A stretch of DNA of 21,477 nt, taken from Methanoregula sp. UBA276. GTDB lineage: Archaea > Halobacteriota > Methanomicrobia > Methanomicrobiales > Methanospirillaceae. Shown piece by piece: positions 8,151-14,824 of the stretch. The notes beneath the pieces were generated by a model, which was given only the letters and a program-made list of their open reading frames with translations, had not been told where the DNA came from and did no database searches. A program made the translations under genes and the position numbers. Positions within the stretch are counted from its first letter, which is position 1. Each line of letters opens with the position of its first letter. Location: positions 1-21,477 of the forward strand of contig DANA01000118.1 in the NCBI GenBank assembly GCA_002508495.1, in the 5' to 3' direction.

Positions 8151-8265
8151 ATGCCGGTGAAGTGGCTGGATTCCCGTGTTTAGAGGGAGTTGGGATCCCG
8201 CCGTTCACAAACCTTTATTTCAGTCCCTGCCGTAATAATATGGCTACATCATTGCTGACTGATGA

Positions 8266-8293
8266 GTAATGAAGGAGCATCCAACTCCTGAAT
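8266..8293 (+). promoter_or_regulatory. Candidate kink-turn in rpl7ae leader
   Basis: AGGAG (8273-8277) pairs with CTCCT (8285-8289) around a 7-nt loop. GA (8271-8272) and GA (8290-8291) directly flank this stem, so they can form the tandem sheared G.A/A.G pairs of a kink-turn. AAT (8268-8270) supplies the 3-nt bulge. Outer pairing is weak: T8267-A8292 and G8266.T8293 only. It lies just before the ribosome-binding site GAGGTGA (8294-8300) of the gene for L7Ae, the archaeal kink-turn-binding protein, which is known in some archaea to bind its own leader. Inferred role: translational autoregulation. Confidence 0.42.
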
Positions 8294-8303
8294 GAGGTGA
8301 GTT

Positions 8304-8672
8304 ATGTCAAAAGGCTACGTTAAAACCGAGGCTCCAGAGGAGCTCCAGAACAAGGCGCTTGAAGCCCTTGAAGTTGCACGGGATACCGGAAAGATCAAGA
8401 AGGGCTCAAACGAGGCAACCAAAGCCATCGAACGCGGCATTGCCGCTCTTGTTGTCATCGGTGCAGATGTCGAACCCGAAGAGATAGTCATGCACCTCGG
8501 ACCCCTCTGCGATGAGAAAAAGGTCCCCTACATCTTCATCAACAAACAAAACGACATCGGCGCGGCAAGCGGCCTTGATGTCGGTTCCGCTGCTGCAGCC
8601 GTCGTCAAGCCCGGCAAGGCAAAAGAGACGATTGACGAACTCGCAAAACAGCTTACCGCGCTGAAGGCGTGA
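8304..8672 (+). CDS. rpl7ae: Ribosomal protein L7Ae (eL8)
   Basis: A kink-turn RNA-binding protein of 122 residues. It is part of the large ribosomal subunit, of box C/D and H/ACA guide RNPs and of RNase P in archaea. The family core is complete: GSNEATKAIERG (about 35-46) for RNA recognition, ALVVIGADVEPEEIVMHLGPLCDEKKVPYIFI, and the hydrophobic loop with GSAAAAVV. Length is normal for archaea. The ATG is preceded by GAGGTGA. It heads a four-gene operon with S28e 10 nt on, L24e and NDK, a conserved archaeal arrangement. Its leader carries a possible kink-turn. Confidence 0.97.
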   Translation: MSKGYVKTEAPEELQNKALEALEVARDTGKIKKGSNEATKAIERGIAALVVIGADVEPEEIVMHLGPLCDEKKVPYIFINKQNDIGAASGLDVGSAAAAVVKPGKAKETIDELAKQLTALKA

Positions 8673-8682
8673 GGGTCCTATC

Positions 8683-8892
8683 ATGGCAGACAATGCAACG
8701 CCGGCAGAAGTAATCGAGGTCGTTGGCTCAACCGGCATGCACGGAGAGGCGATGCAGGTCAAGTGCCGGATCCTCGACGGTAACAACAAAGGCCGGATCA
8801 TCACCCGCAACACCGTGGGGCCGATTCGGGAAGGGGACATCCTTATGCTCATTGAGACCGAGCGTGAGGCCAAGAAACTCTCGAGGCGGTGA
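8683..8892 (+). CDS. rps28e: Ribosomal protein S28e (eS28)
   Basis: A small-subunit protein of 69 residues near the mRNA exit region. The OB-fold family sequence is intact: PAEVIEVVGSTGMHGEAMQV, VKCRILDGNNKGRIITRNT, VGPIREGDILMLIETEREA and the basic end KKLSRR. It follows L7Ae by 10 nt and precedes L24e by 6 nt, so the genes are surely co-transcribed. Confidence 0.97.
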   Translation: MADNATPAEVIEVVGSTGMHGEAMQVKCRILDGNNKGRIITRNTVGPIREGDILMLIETEREAKKLSRR

Positions 8893-8898
8893 AGGACC

Positions 8899-9090
8899 AT
8901 GGTCGAACAGCACGCATGCAGTTTCTGCGGCAGCCAGATCGAGCCGGGAACCGGCAAGATGTTCGTTAAAAAGGACGGCACCATCTTCTACTTCTGCAGC
9001 ACCAAGTGCCAGAACAACCACAAGCTCGGAAGGGTTCCCCGCAGGGTTGAATGGACCAGCGCCGGCAGAAAAGCACTCGGCAAGGAGTAA
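8899..9090 (+). CDS. rpl24e: Ribosomal protein L24e (eL24)
   Basis: A large-subunit zinc-ribbon protein of 63 residues. The metal site is CSFCG near the N-terminus and CSTKC in YFCSTKCQNNHKLGR, giving the CxxC and CxxxC pairs expected of the archaeal form. The C-terminal KLGRVPRRVEWT motif is also typical. The stop lies inside AAGGAGTAA, which supplies the ribosome-binding site of the following ndk gene. Confidence 0.97.
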   Translation: MVEQHACSFCGSQIEPGTGKMFVKKDGTIFYFCSTKCQNNHKLGRVPRRVEWTSAGRKALGKE

Positions 9091-9097
9091 TTCGTCC

Positions 9098-9550
9098 ATG
9101 GACCGAACCTTTGTGATGGTCAAGCCCGACGGGGTCCAGCGGGGCCTTGTCGGCGGGATCGTCTCACGTTTTGAAGCGAAGGGGCTCAAGCTCGTGGCAG
9201 CCCGGTTCGAGAAATTACCGGAAACCCGGGTCATGGACCAGTACAAGGAACATCTCCAAAAACCCTTCTTCCCTTCGCTCAAGCAGTACATCATGGGCGG
9301 GCCGGTCTTCCTCATGGTCTGGGAAGGACGCAGTGCCGTCACCGTTGCCCGCACGCTGATCGGTGCGACAAACCCGCAGGAGGCGATGCCCGGGACCATC
9401 CGTGGCGATTATGGCCTCGATATCGGGCGCAATGTCATCCATGGATCTGATTCCCTGGAGAGTGCAGCACGGGAGATCGCGATCCATTTCAAGGCAGACG
9501 AAGTCTGCACGTACACGCGGACCGATGCGTCCGTGCTGTATGAATACTAA
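9098..9550 (+). CDS. ndk: Nucleoside diphosphate kinase
   Basis: Transfers the gamma phosphate of NTPs to NDPs through a phosphohistidine. The 150-residue product has TFVMVKPDGVQRGLVG at the N-terminus and the active-site NVIHGSDS with His115, plus the usual ATNPQEAMPGTIRGD. I placed the start at 9098, since this ATG gives the family N-terminus and lies 10 nt after AAGGAG. A longer upstream extension of the frame is a shadow of L24e. It is the last gene of the L7Ae operon; in many archaea infB follows, but here a T-run ends the unit and a MarC-family gene comes next. Confidence 0.97.
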   Translation: MDRTFVMVKPDGVQRGLVGGIVSRFEAKGLKLVAARFEKLPETRVMDQYKEHLQKPFFPSLKQYIMGGPVFLMVWEGRSAVTVARTLIGATNPQEAMPGTIRGDYGLDIGRNVIHGSDSLESAAREIAIHFKADEVCTYTRTDASVLYEY

Positions 9551-9560
9551 CTTTTTTTAA
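9551..9560 (+). terminator. T-run after ndk, possibly also a promoter element
   Basis: Seven T follow the ndk stop directly, the usual archaeal termination signal. The same TTTTTTTAA could act as a TATA element about 40-48 nt before the next ATG (9600), giving a very short leader. Confidence 0.4.
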
Positions 9561-9599
9561 CCGTAACTTCTATTACCTCCAAGAAACGCACTATCCGGT

Positions 9600-10250
9600 A
9601 TGACAGGAGATGTGCTCAGTTTTGCCCTTCTTGCAATCTCTTCTGTCCTGATTATTGTCAATCCCTTGGGGGCAACGCTGTTGTATGTCTCGCTGACAAC
9701 AGGTCTTGACAAGACCGTCCGTGACGGTATCAGCAAAGAATCCTGCCGTTCCGCCCTCATTGTCCTGCTCTTTTTTGCCGTGCTTGGCACCTGGATCCTC
9801 CAGCTGTTCGGTATCACGCTCGAGGCATTCCGTATTGCCGGGGGGATCCTGCTCTTTGGTATCGGTATGGAGATGGTTTATGCCAAAACATCCCGCACCA
9901 AGATGACCGCAACGGAGAAGTACGAATCACGGGACATGGAGGATATTGCACTGATGCCCATTGCTATCCCGATGATCGCCGGACCTGGGGCCATCACCAC
10001 CTGCATTGTCCTGATGAACGAGGCACTATCCCTCTCGATAACCGCTATTGCTGTTGTCCTGGTCTCAATCGGGATCTCCATTGGGATCACCTATTATATG
10101 ATGCAGAATTCAGATTATATCATGACCAAGATAGGGCAGCGGGAGTACCGGGCGATCAACCGTCTCATGGGAATGCTCCTGATTGCCATTGCAGTACAGT
10201 TTATTATCAACGGGATCTGGATGGCATTTCCCGCACTCAAGGGAGGATAA
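9600..10250 (+). CDS. MarC-family (UPF0056) integral membrane protein
   Basis: A six-helix membrane protein of 216 residues in the MarC/UPF0056 family. Visible signatures are NPLGATLLYVSLT in the first helix, AFRIAGGILLFGIGMEMV after the third, and PIAIPMIAGPGAITTCIVL, whose second-half counterpart to the NPLG motif is characteristic. Despite the historic name (multiple antibiotic resistance), the family's transport substrate is not established. No clear Shine-Dalgarno sequence precedes the ATG, which fits a leaderless or short-leader transcript. The next gene begins 1 nt after its stop. Confidence 0.92.
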   Translation: MTGDVLSFALLAISSVLIIVNPLGATLLYVSLTTGLDKTVRDGISKESCRSALIVLLFFAVLGTWILQLFGITLEAFRIAGGILLFGIGMEMVYAKTSRTKMTATEKYESRDMEDIALMPIAIPMIAGPGAITTCIVLMNEALSLSITAIAVVLVSIGISIGITYYMMQNSDYIMTKIGQREYRAINRLMGMLLIAIAVQFIINGIWMAFPALKGG

Positions 10251-10251
10251 C

Positions 10252-10482
10252 ATGAAAAAAACCGAAGATGGGGATTGGGACCTGACCTCCATCGGGCTTG
10301 TCCTGATCGGGAGCAGCATTACCGTAGCCGGCATGATCATCGCAGCCATGCTCCTTGGGGCTCATCTGCCCATTGCCCCGTTCCTGCTCCTTACAACAGC
10401 GGTCCTGATCGTCATGAGCGCGGTAATCGTTGTCTATTATGATGCAAAGCATGAGCCAGCCCCGGTCCAGCCAAAGACCTGA
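10252..10482 (+). CDS. Small two-helix membrane protein
   Basis: Not recognised. The 76-residue product has a charged start (KKTEDGDWDLTS), two membrane helices (about 13-36 and 41-63) and a short Pro-rich tail. ATG 10252 is chosen because GGGAGG, overlapping the upstream stop, lies at a normal distance; a longer frame to 10183 runs over the marC-like gene. Its start lies 1 nt after the previous stop and its end overlaps the hydrolase frame, so it belongs to the same transcript. Confidence 0.8.
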   Translation: MKKTEDGDWDLTSIGLVLIGSSITVAGMIIAAMLLGAHLPIAPFLLLTTAVLIVMSAVIVVYYDAKHEPAPVQPKT

Positions 10483-11272
10483 CAGGGTCATCCGGGCGTG
10501 CAGCGCCCAGATGGCACCGGTCTGGGGAGACCCGGAAAAGACCCTGACAAAGGCAGAGATCCTTATCCGTCATGCTGCGGCAGGCGGTGCAGATATTATC
10601 TGTTTTCCCGAGCAGATTTTTACCGGCTGGGACCCCACCTCCCATGAGCATATCCAGGATTCAGACGGGATGATCGTCTCTTTCCTCAAAACGGCCGCAC
10701 AGGATGCCGGGATCGCCATTATCGGCTCGATCCAAGAACGGTCTGTCCCCTTACCCAGGAATACAGCAGTTGTCATCAGCAGCGAGGGGACAATCCTCAC
10801 TACCTATGCCAAGATCCACCTTTTCTCCCCGGCCCGGGAGAATACGGCATTTTCCCCGGGCACCGGCCTTGGAACATTTACCCTTGGATCGGTGAAGTGC
10901 GGACTGGCGATCTGTTATGACCTCCGGTTCCCGGAGATCTTCAGCGCCTATGCTGCACAGGGTGTTCAGGCGGTCTTTGTCCCTTCAGCATGGCCGGCCA
11001 GCCGTATCCGCCACTGGGAACTCTTCATTGCCGCCCGGGCTGCTGAGAACCAGATGTATGTTATCGGGGTAAATACCACGGGTAAGACCCCGGTTGACGT
11101 CTATGATGGAACATCGATGACTGCGGATCCAGACGGGGCGATCATCAGCCGTGCCGGCGACGCGGAGCAACTCGTCTTCTCCGCAATCGATCCGGCGGTT
11201 GCCGATGCTGCCAGGAGTGCATTTCAGGTAGGAAAAGACCGCAGGGTTGCACTGTACCGCGATCTTGCATGA
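10451..11272 (+). CDS. Nitrilase-superfamily carbon-nitrogen hydrolase
   Basis: A cytosolic amidase-type hydrolase of about 273 residues. The catalytic Glu-Lys-Cys triad is visible as CFPEQIFTG (Glu about 54), YAKIHLFSP (Lys about 121) and ICYDLRFPE (Cys about 155). FVPSAWPASRIRHWELFIAARAAENQMYVIGVN is the usual post-Cys region of the omega-amidase/YafV-like branch. The substrate cannot be assigned safely; a C4/C5 omega-amide or another carboxamide is plausible. The start is uncertain: in-frame ATGs lie at 10430, 10439, 10442 and 10451, none with a clear ribosome-binding site, and family similarity begins only about 12 residues later (VIRACSAQMAPV). All options overlap the preceding small gene by 32-53 nt. 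Confidence 0.87.
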   Translation: MSQPRSSQRPDRVIRACSAQMAPVWGDPEKTLTKAEILIRHAAAGGADIICFPEQIFTGWDPTSHEHIQDSDGMIVSFLKTAAQDAGIAIIGSIQERSVPLPRNTAVVISSEGTILTTYAKIHLFSPARENTAFSPGTGLGTFTLGSVKCGLAICYDLRFPEIFSAYAAQGVQAVFVPSAWPASRIRHWELFIAARAAENQMYVIGVNTTGKTPVDVYDGTSMTADPDGAIISRAGDAEQLVFSAIDPAVADAARSAFQVGKDRRVALYRDLA

Positions 11273-11310
11273 GGCCCGCCGGGTCGTGGTGCAGTGCCGG
11301 ATAACCGCAT

Positions 11311-11320
11311 GCTAATATGT
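11311..11320 (+). promoter_or_regulatory. TATA-like element of thrC
   Basis: The motif CTAATATGT lies centred about 29 nt before the thrC ATG, which implies a leaderless or nearly leaderless mRNA. The identical CTAATATGT precedes the marker-12-like gene at 21357-21365. Confidence 0.4.
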
Positions 11321-11343
11321 AAGTTTACCACCAATAGTATGCC

Positions 11344-12549
11344 ATGTACCATCTCGCATGCGTCAACTGTGGAGCCACCTACCCCGCTGACGAGATCCTT
11401 TACAACTGCAAAAAATGCGGTCATCTTCTTGCGGTAAAATACCCGCTCGATACCATATCCGTGAAAAAAGAGACCTGGAACAGCCGCCCGCTCACGCTCT
11501 GGCGCTACAAGGAACTCCTCCCCGTGACCATTCCCCCGGTTACCCTGCAGGAAGGGGGCACGCCACTCTACCACCTCCGGCGTCTGGGCGAGGAGATGGG
11601 GCTTCCCCACCTCTATGCCAAGCACGAGGGCATGAACCCCTCCGGTTCCTTCAAGGACCGGGGGATGACCGTCGGTGTCTCGATGGCCATCCAGCTCGGG
11701 AAGAAGAGTGTTGCCTGCGCGAGCACCGGCAACACTTCGGCAAGCCTTGCGGTTTATGCAGCAAAAGCGGGAATCCCCGCAGTTGTCCTTCTCCCTGCCG
11801 GCAAAGTTGCGGTTGGCAAGGTCGCACAGGCGCTGATGCACGGGGCAAAGGTGATCTCCATCCGCGGAAACTTTGACCGGGCGCTGGAGATGGTCCACGA
11901 ACTCTGCCTCACCCACGGTCTCTATCTCCTCAACTCCATCAACCCCTTCCGGCTGGAGGGACAGAAGACCATCGGTTTTGAGGCATTCGACCAGCTCGGG
12001 GATGTCCCGGACCGCTTTGTTCTTCCGGTCGGCAATGCCGGCAACATCTCCGCGGTCCACAAAGGATACATGGAACTTCTCGAACTGGGATTCATCGACC
12101 GGCTCCCGATGATGACCGGAATACAGGCAGAAGGCTCGAGCCCGGTGGTATCGGCAATCCGCAATAACCTTCCGGAAGTTGTTCCGGAAAAGAACCCCGA
12201 GACCATCGCAACGGCAATCAGGATCGGTGCCCCGGTGAATGCAGAGAAGGCACTCACTGCCATCAGGACAACCGGTGGCCTTGCCGAAACGGTAACTGAC
12301 GACGAGATCCTCCGGATGCAGCGGGATCTTGCCAGAAAAGAGGGTATTGGGGTAGAGCCGGCATCTGCCGCTTCCGTTGCCGGTATCAGAAAACTGGTCG
12401 AAGCGGGAGCCATAGACCGGAACGAGCGGATCGTCTGCGTTGTTACCGGTCACCTCCTCAAGGACCCGGACACGGTGATCAAACAATGCGAACCCCCGAC
12501 CGAGATCGACGCAGACCTGCCGTCGCTGCTCTCTGCGCTGCACTTGTAA
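11344..12549 (+). CDS. thrC: Threonine synthase
   Basis: A PLP enzyme that converts O-phosphohomoserine to threonine. The 401-residue product has an N-terminal zinc-ribbon-like segment (Cys6, Cys9, Cys22, Cys25) as in archaeal threonine synthases. The PLP lysine is Lys104 in GSFKDRG, ASTGNTSASLAVYAAKAG is the Ser/Thr-rich cofactor loop, and LPVGNAGNISAVHKGY is the phosphate-binding glycine loop. The C-terminal GIGVEPASAASVAG is also typical of the family. Length fits. It has its own probable leaderless promoter. Its last 64 nt overlap the next gene in another frame. Confidence 0.96.
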   Translation: MYHLACVNCGATYPADEILYNCKKCGHLLAVKYPLDTISVKKETWNSRPLTLWRYKELLPVTIPPVTLQEGGTPLYHLRRLGEEMGLPHLYAKHEGMNPSGSFKDRGMTVGVSMAIQLGKKSVACASTGNTSASLAVYAAKAGIPAVVLLPAGKVAVGKVAQALMHGAKVISIRGNFDRALEMVHELCLTHGLYLLNSINPFRLEGQKTIGFEAFDQLGDVPDRFVLPVGNAGNISAVHKGYMELLELGFIDRLPMMTGIQAEGSSPVVSAIRNNLPEVVPEKNPETIATAIRIGAPVNAEKALTAIRTTGGLAETVTDDEILRMQRDLARKEGIGVEPASAASVAGIRKLVEAGAIDRNERIVCVVTGHLLKDPDTVIKQCEPPTEIDADLPSLLSALHL

Positions 12550-13124
12550 TCCTGCTCGCCCTCGCCATGCCAGCGGGAGCGCTGTCAGCAGAGTACAGGA
12601 TATTTGCCAACGGCACCGCCTACAATGCCACCATTGCGATCACGGATACCGACCGGTATACCTTTGCCGATGTCGGCTACATGGGAGAGGATGTCCCGCT
12701 TGCAGTCGGGGATGTAACGCTTGTTTCGGAAGGTGTCCCGGTTGCGTTCAACTGGGCAAAACCCTGGGGTGCGCCTGCATCCATATCCTTTGTCAAAGGG
12801 AATTACACGGTTTTTTTCACCGCCCCCTTAAAAGACCATAATCTCAAGGCGGTATACAAAAAGCCCTACAACGTAACCGTCGAGCTTCCCCCGGAGTTAC
12901 GGGTTGATAATCTCCTACTTGCCGGGATCAGTAATGGCGCAAACGTGACCCGGCACACGGATAATACCACCACGATAACATGGACGCACGCCCCCGCGTT
13001 TGACCTGCGGTTTTATTCCCAGGCACAGGAACAACTCCTGTTCTTCTTCCTGCAGTTCATGGCTATCCTCACGTTCGTGCTGGTCGTAATCCCCTACCTC
13101 GTCTCCCGCAGGCAGGAGGGGTAA
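12486..13124 (+). CDS. Sequon-rich surface protein with C-terminal anchor
   Basis: Not assigned to a family. The 212-residue product has an Arg-rich N-terminus followed by a signal-peptide-like helix (about 11-34, ending AGALSA). The extracellular part of roughly 145 residues holds at least six N-glycosylation sequons (NGT, NAT, NYT, NVT twice, NTT). One membrane helix (about 184-206) precedes a short basic tail, SRRQEG. It starts inside thrC, an unusually long 64-nt overlap, and no ATG gives a complete signal peptide after the thrC stop, so the overlap seems real. It is probably translated from the thrC transcript. It would be exported and glycosylated; the function is unknown. Confidence 0.75.
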   Translation: MRTPDRDRRRPAVAALCAALVILLALAMPAGALSAEYRIFANGTAYNATIAITDTDRYTFADVGYMGEDVPLAVGDVTLVSEGVPVAFNWAKPWGAPASISFVKGNYTVFFTAPLKDHNLKAVYKKPYNVTVELPPELRVDNLLLAGISNGANVTRHTDNTTTITWTHAPAFDLRFYSQAQEQLLFFFLQFMAILTFVLVVIPYLVSRRQEG

Positions 13125-13262
13125 GGCCCGCTTCGGCTTCCCTTCAGATAACGGGGAGAGAAAAATCCACCATTTGGCTTTTATTATTCAATTTATCCCC
13201 AAAATGGCGGCAGAAATGTTTTTACCACACCATGGCAACATTGTACCGGAAAGGGAGTAATC

Positions 13263-13763
13263 GTGCTTATTGAAAATGCAGTTTTCGGAATAATCCAGTT
13301 GATCATTGCGATCATCTTCGCCGTCATTGCGCTCTACATCAGCTTCTGGACCCTCGGGAAGATCAGCAAGGGGCTCAACGAAGAAGAGGAACTGGCAAAG
13401 GGAAACACCGCAGTTGGTATCATTGTTGCAGCAGTCTTTGTTGCTGTCGCAATCGTGGTTGAATCCGGGGTCAAGGGACTCTCCGCAGGGATTGCAAAGG
13501 CGTTCCGTGCAGGTCTCTTCTCCGCTGATGGCATGCTTGCCATCGGTCTCTCCGTGTTCCAGCTGGTCATTGGCATCGTCCTTGCTGTCGGGGCTATCTA
13601 TCTTGCCCTCTACATCCTTGACAAACTCACCAAAGGCGTTGAGGAGTTCGAAGAGCTGAAAAAGGGCAACATCGCTGTCGCACTCGAGATGGCCGGGGTC
13701 ATCATCGCAGTTGCCGTTATCATCCAGTCCGGCGTGCTCGGGATTACCGCAGCACTCATCTAG
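13263..13763 (+). CDS. Membrane protein with two DUF350-like repeats
   Basis: A 166-residue integral membrane protein starting at GTG, with GGGAG just upstream. It is an internal duplication. The first half contains IIQLIIAIIFAVIALYISF, GKISKGLNEEEELAKGNTAVG and VAVAIVVESGV. The second repeats this as VFQLVIGIVLAVGAIYLAL, DKLTKGVEEFEELKKGNIAVA and IAVAVIIQSGV. Each half gives two hydrophobic helices around an acidic/basic loop with the conserved E-E-L-x-K-G-N-x-A-V-x motif of DUF350. An extra short helical stretch links them. No enzymatic function is known for the family. It appears monocistronic, with gaps on both sides. Confidence 0.85.
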   Translation: MLIENAVFGIIQLIIAIIFAVIALYISFWTLGKISKGLNEEEELAKGNTAVGIIVAAVFVAVAIVVESGVKGLSAGIAKAFRAGLFSADGMLAIGLSVFQLVIGIVLAVGAIYLALYILDKLTKGVEEFEELKKGNIAVALEMAGVIIAVAVIIQSGVLGITAALI

Positions 13764-13800
13764 TCTTTTTGTGCCGGGCCGGTGATGGTCCTTTTTTTTT
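13764..13800 (+). terminator. T-run terminator after the DUF350 gene
   Basis: Two T-runs follow the stop, five at 13766-13770 and nine at 13792-13800, with a GC-rich stretch (GCCGGGCCGG) between them. This fits archaeal oligo-T termination. Confidence 0.5.
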
Positions 13801-13958
13801 AAGAATCCGTTCTGTGCTTTACCTTGTGCAACCTTGTATAGATTTTCGTACGAAAATCGATCAGCAATTTTCGTTTTGAAAACAGATCGCGATCGAAAAC
13901 CAGGTTCACGAACGAAATTTCTGATGGGAATTAAAAACGTGCTCTGAAGAAACCATTT

Positions 13959-14018
13959 GAAGTGATGATGGGGGCAAACTGCCCCCATACCCCCATTAAG
14001 ATGCCGGCCGCCACCCCT
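13959..14018 (-). repeat. 60-nt repeat family A, right copy
   Basis: This is an inverted copy of 551-610, differing at 4 of 60 positions by hand alignment. The 9-bp hairpin (13968-13976 with 13980-13988) is kept perfectly. Looser similarity continues to about 14040. The two copies bracket 13.4 kb that contains twelve genes or more. Confidence 0.75.
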
Positions 14019-14143
14019 GCAGGGCGCTCCCGTGGCAGCAATAACTCCTTTTTTTATAAAACCGAAATTGCTCCGCCGTGTCCTGGGAAGGAGCCTGAAC
14101 AGGGAGCACTTAAAATTCTTCATGAGGCCGGCGTTATTCATGC

Positions 14144-14180
14144 TTTGGGTGTGAACCGGCGTTCATGTGTGGTTCTCCAG
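14144..14180 (+). repeat. Stem-loop repeat family B, copy 3
   Basis: The best-formed copy has arms TGAAC and GTTCA around the loop CGGC, flanked by GGG TG and TGTG, ending TTCTCCAG. It matches copy 2 in direct orientation and copy 1 inverted. A weaker look-alike, GGTGTGCGCCGGTGCACGTG, at 14356-14375 may be a decayed fourth copy. Confidence 0.65.
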
Positions 14181-14824
14181 AACACCATTTTAAAATCGCA
14201 ACCATGATCCCGATCAAAAACCGTTCCAAAAAAAACGGGATCCGTTTTTCATTTTTTAATCGATCCGCGTTTTTTCCAAAAAAAAACGCCCCTCGATTTT
14301 TTTTGAAAAACGGATAGCGATGAAAAAGCCTGTCCGCAGGTACGGTTGCCGTCGTGGTGTGCGCCGGTGCACGTGTGCACAAGTGATTAACATTTCACAC
14401 ACGGATCGCGTTTTTTTTGTGAAAATCGCTCCGCGTTTTTTCCGGTAAAATCGATCAGCGTTTTTCATTTTAAAAACGCGATCACGATCCCGATTAAAAA
14501 TCCGTTCCGGATCGATCACGATCCAATTCTCATTTTCCATCCGGCCCCATTCCAGAACGAATAAATTGTGGCGTGCTGGCTCGCGGCTTTGCGCGCCTCC
14601 AGGTAAAACCCACAAAAAAGGCGGGTACAACAGCTTTCCTGGTTCGTTTTCCCCAATCCGGGTAAAATGACCCCCGGATACAATTCTGAACAATTCTGGA
14701 CGGTCTCCGGCTTACCGGGACAACCGGGGACGACGGGATCCGGGCGGGATCTTCGCGGGCCTTTTGGCCAGGAAAAACCAACACGATGTGCAGCGGAAAA
14801 TACATTCCGCACTGGAGTCATACC

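Larger units (their letters stand above)
13764..14824. other. Repeat- and GATC-rich gap of about 1 kb
   Basis: No convincing gene is seen. Open frames on the minus strand (for example 14256-14693) encode composition-biased peptide from the A/T runs. Between 13859 and 14523 I count 13 GATC sites, many in variants of CGATC(C/A)GCGTTTTT followed by A-runs, for example at 14261, 14404 and 14452. The gap also holds a family A repeat (13959-14018), a family B repeat (14144-14180) and the self-complementary GTGCACGTGTGCAC (14367-14380). From 14540 the base composition becomes GC-rich. The promoter of the gene at 14825 must lie at the right end. Confidence 0.55.

Noticed and set aside
11224..12543. 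439-residue minus-strand open frame opposite threonine synthase
   Set aside because: It lies entirely antisense to a clear enzyme gene, and its peptide is Arg/Asp/Gly/His-biased, as expected for a shadow of GC-rich third positions.
13188..14141. 317-residue minus-strand open frame
   Set aside because: It is antisense to the DUF350 gene, then runs through repeat A; its similarity to the peptide at 407-805 comes only from that repeat.
14200..14520. Regularly spaced repeats that might suggest a CRISPR array
   Set aside because: Units vary in sequence and spacing, with no constant direct repeat and no cas genes nearby.
14256..14693. 145-residue minus-strand frame in the right gap
   Set aside because: The peptide is made of Lys/Arg/Phe from A- and T-runs, with no family resemblance.
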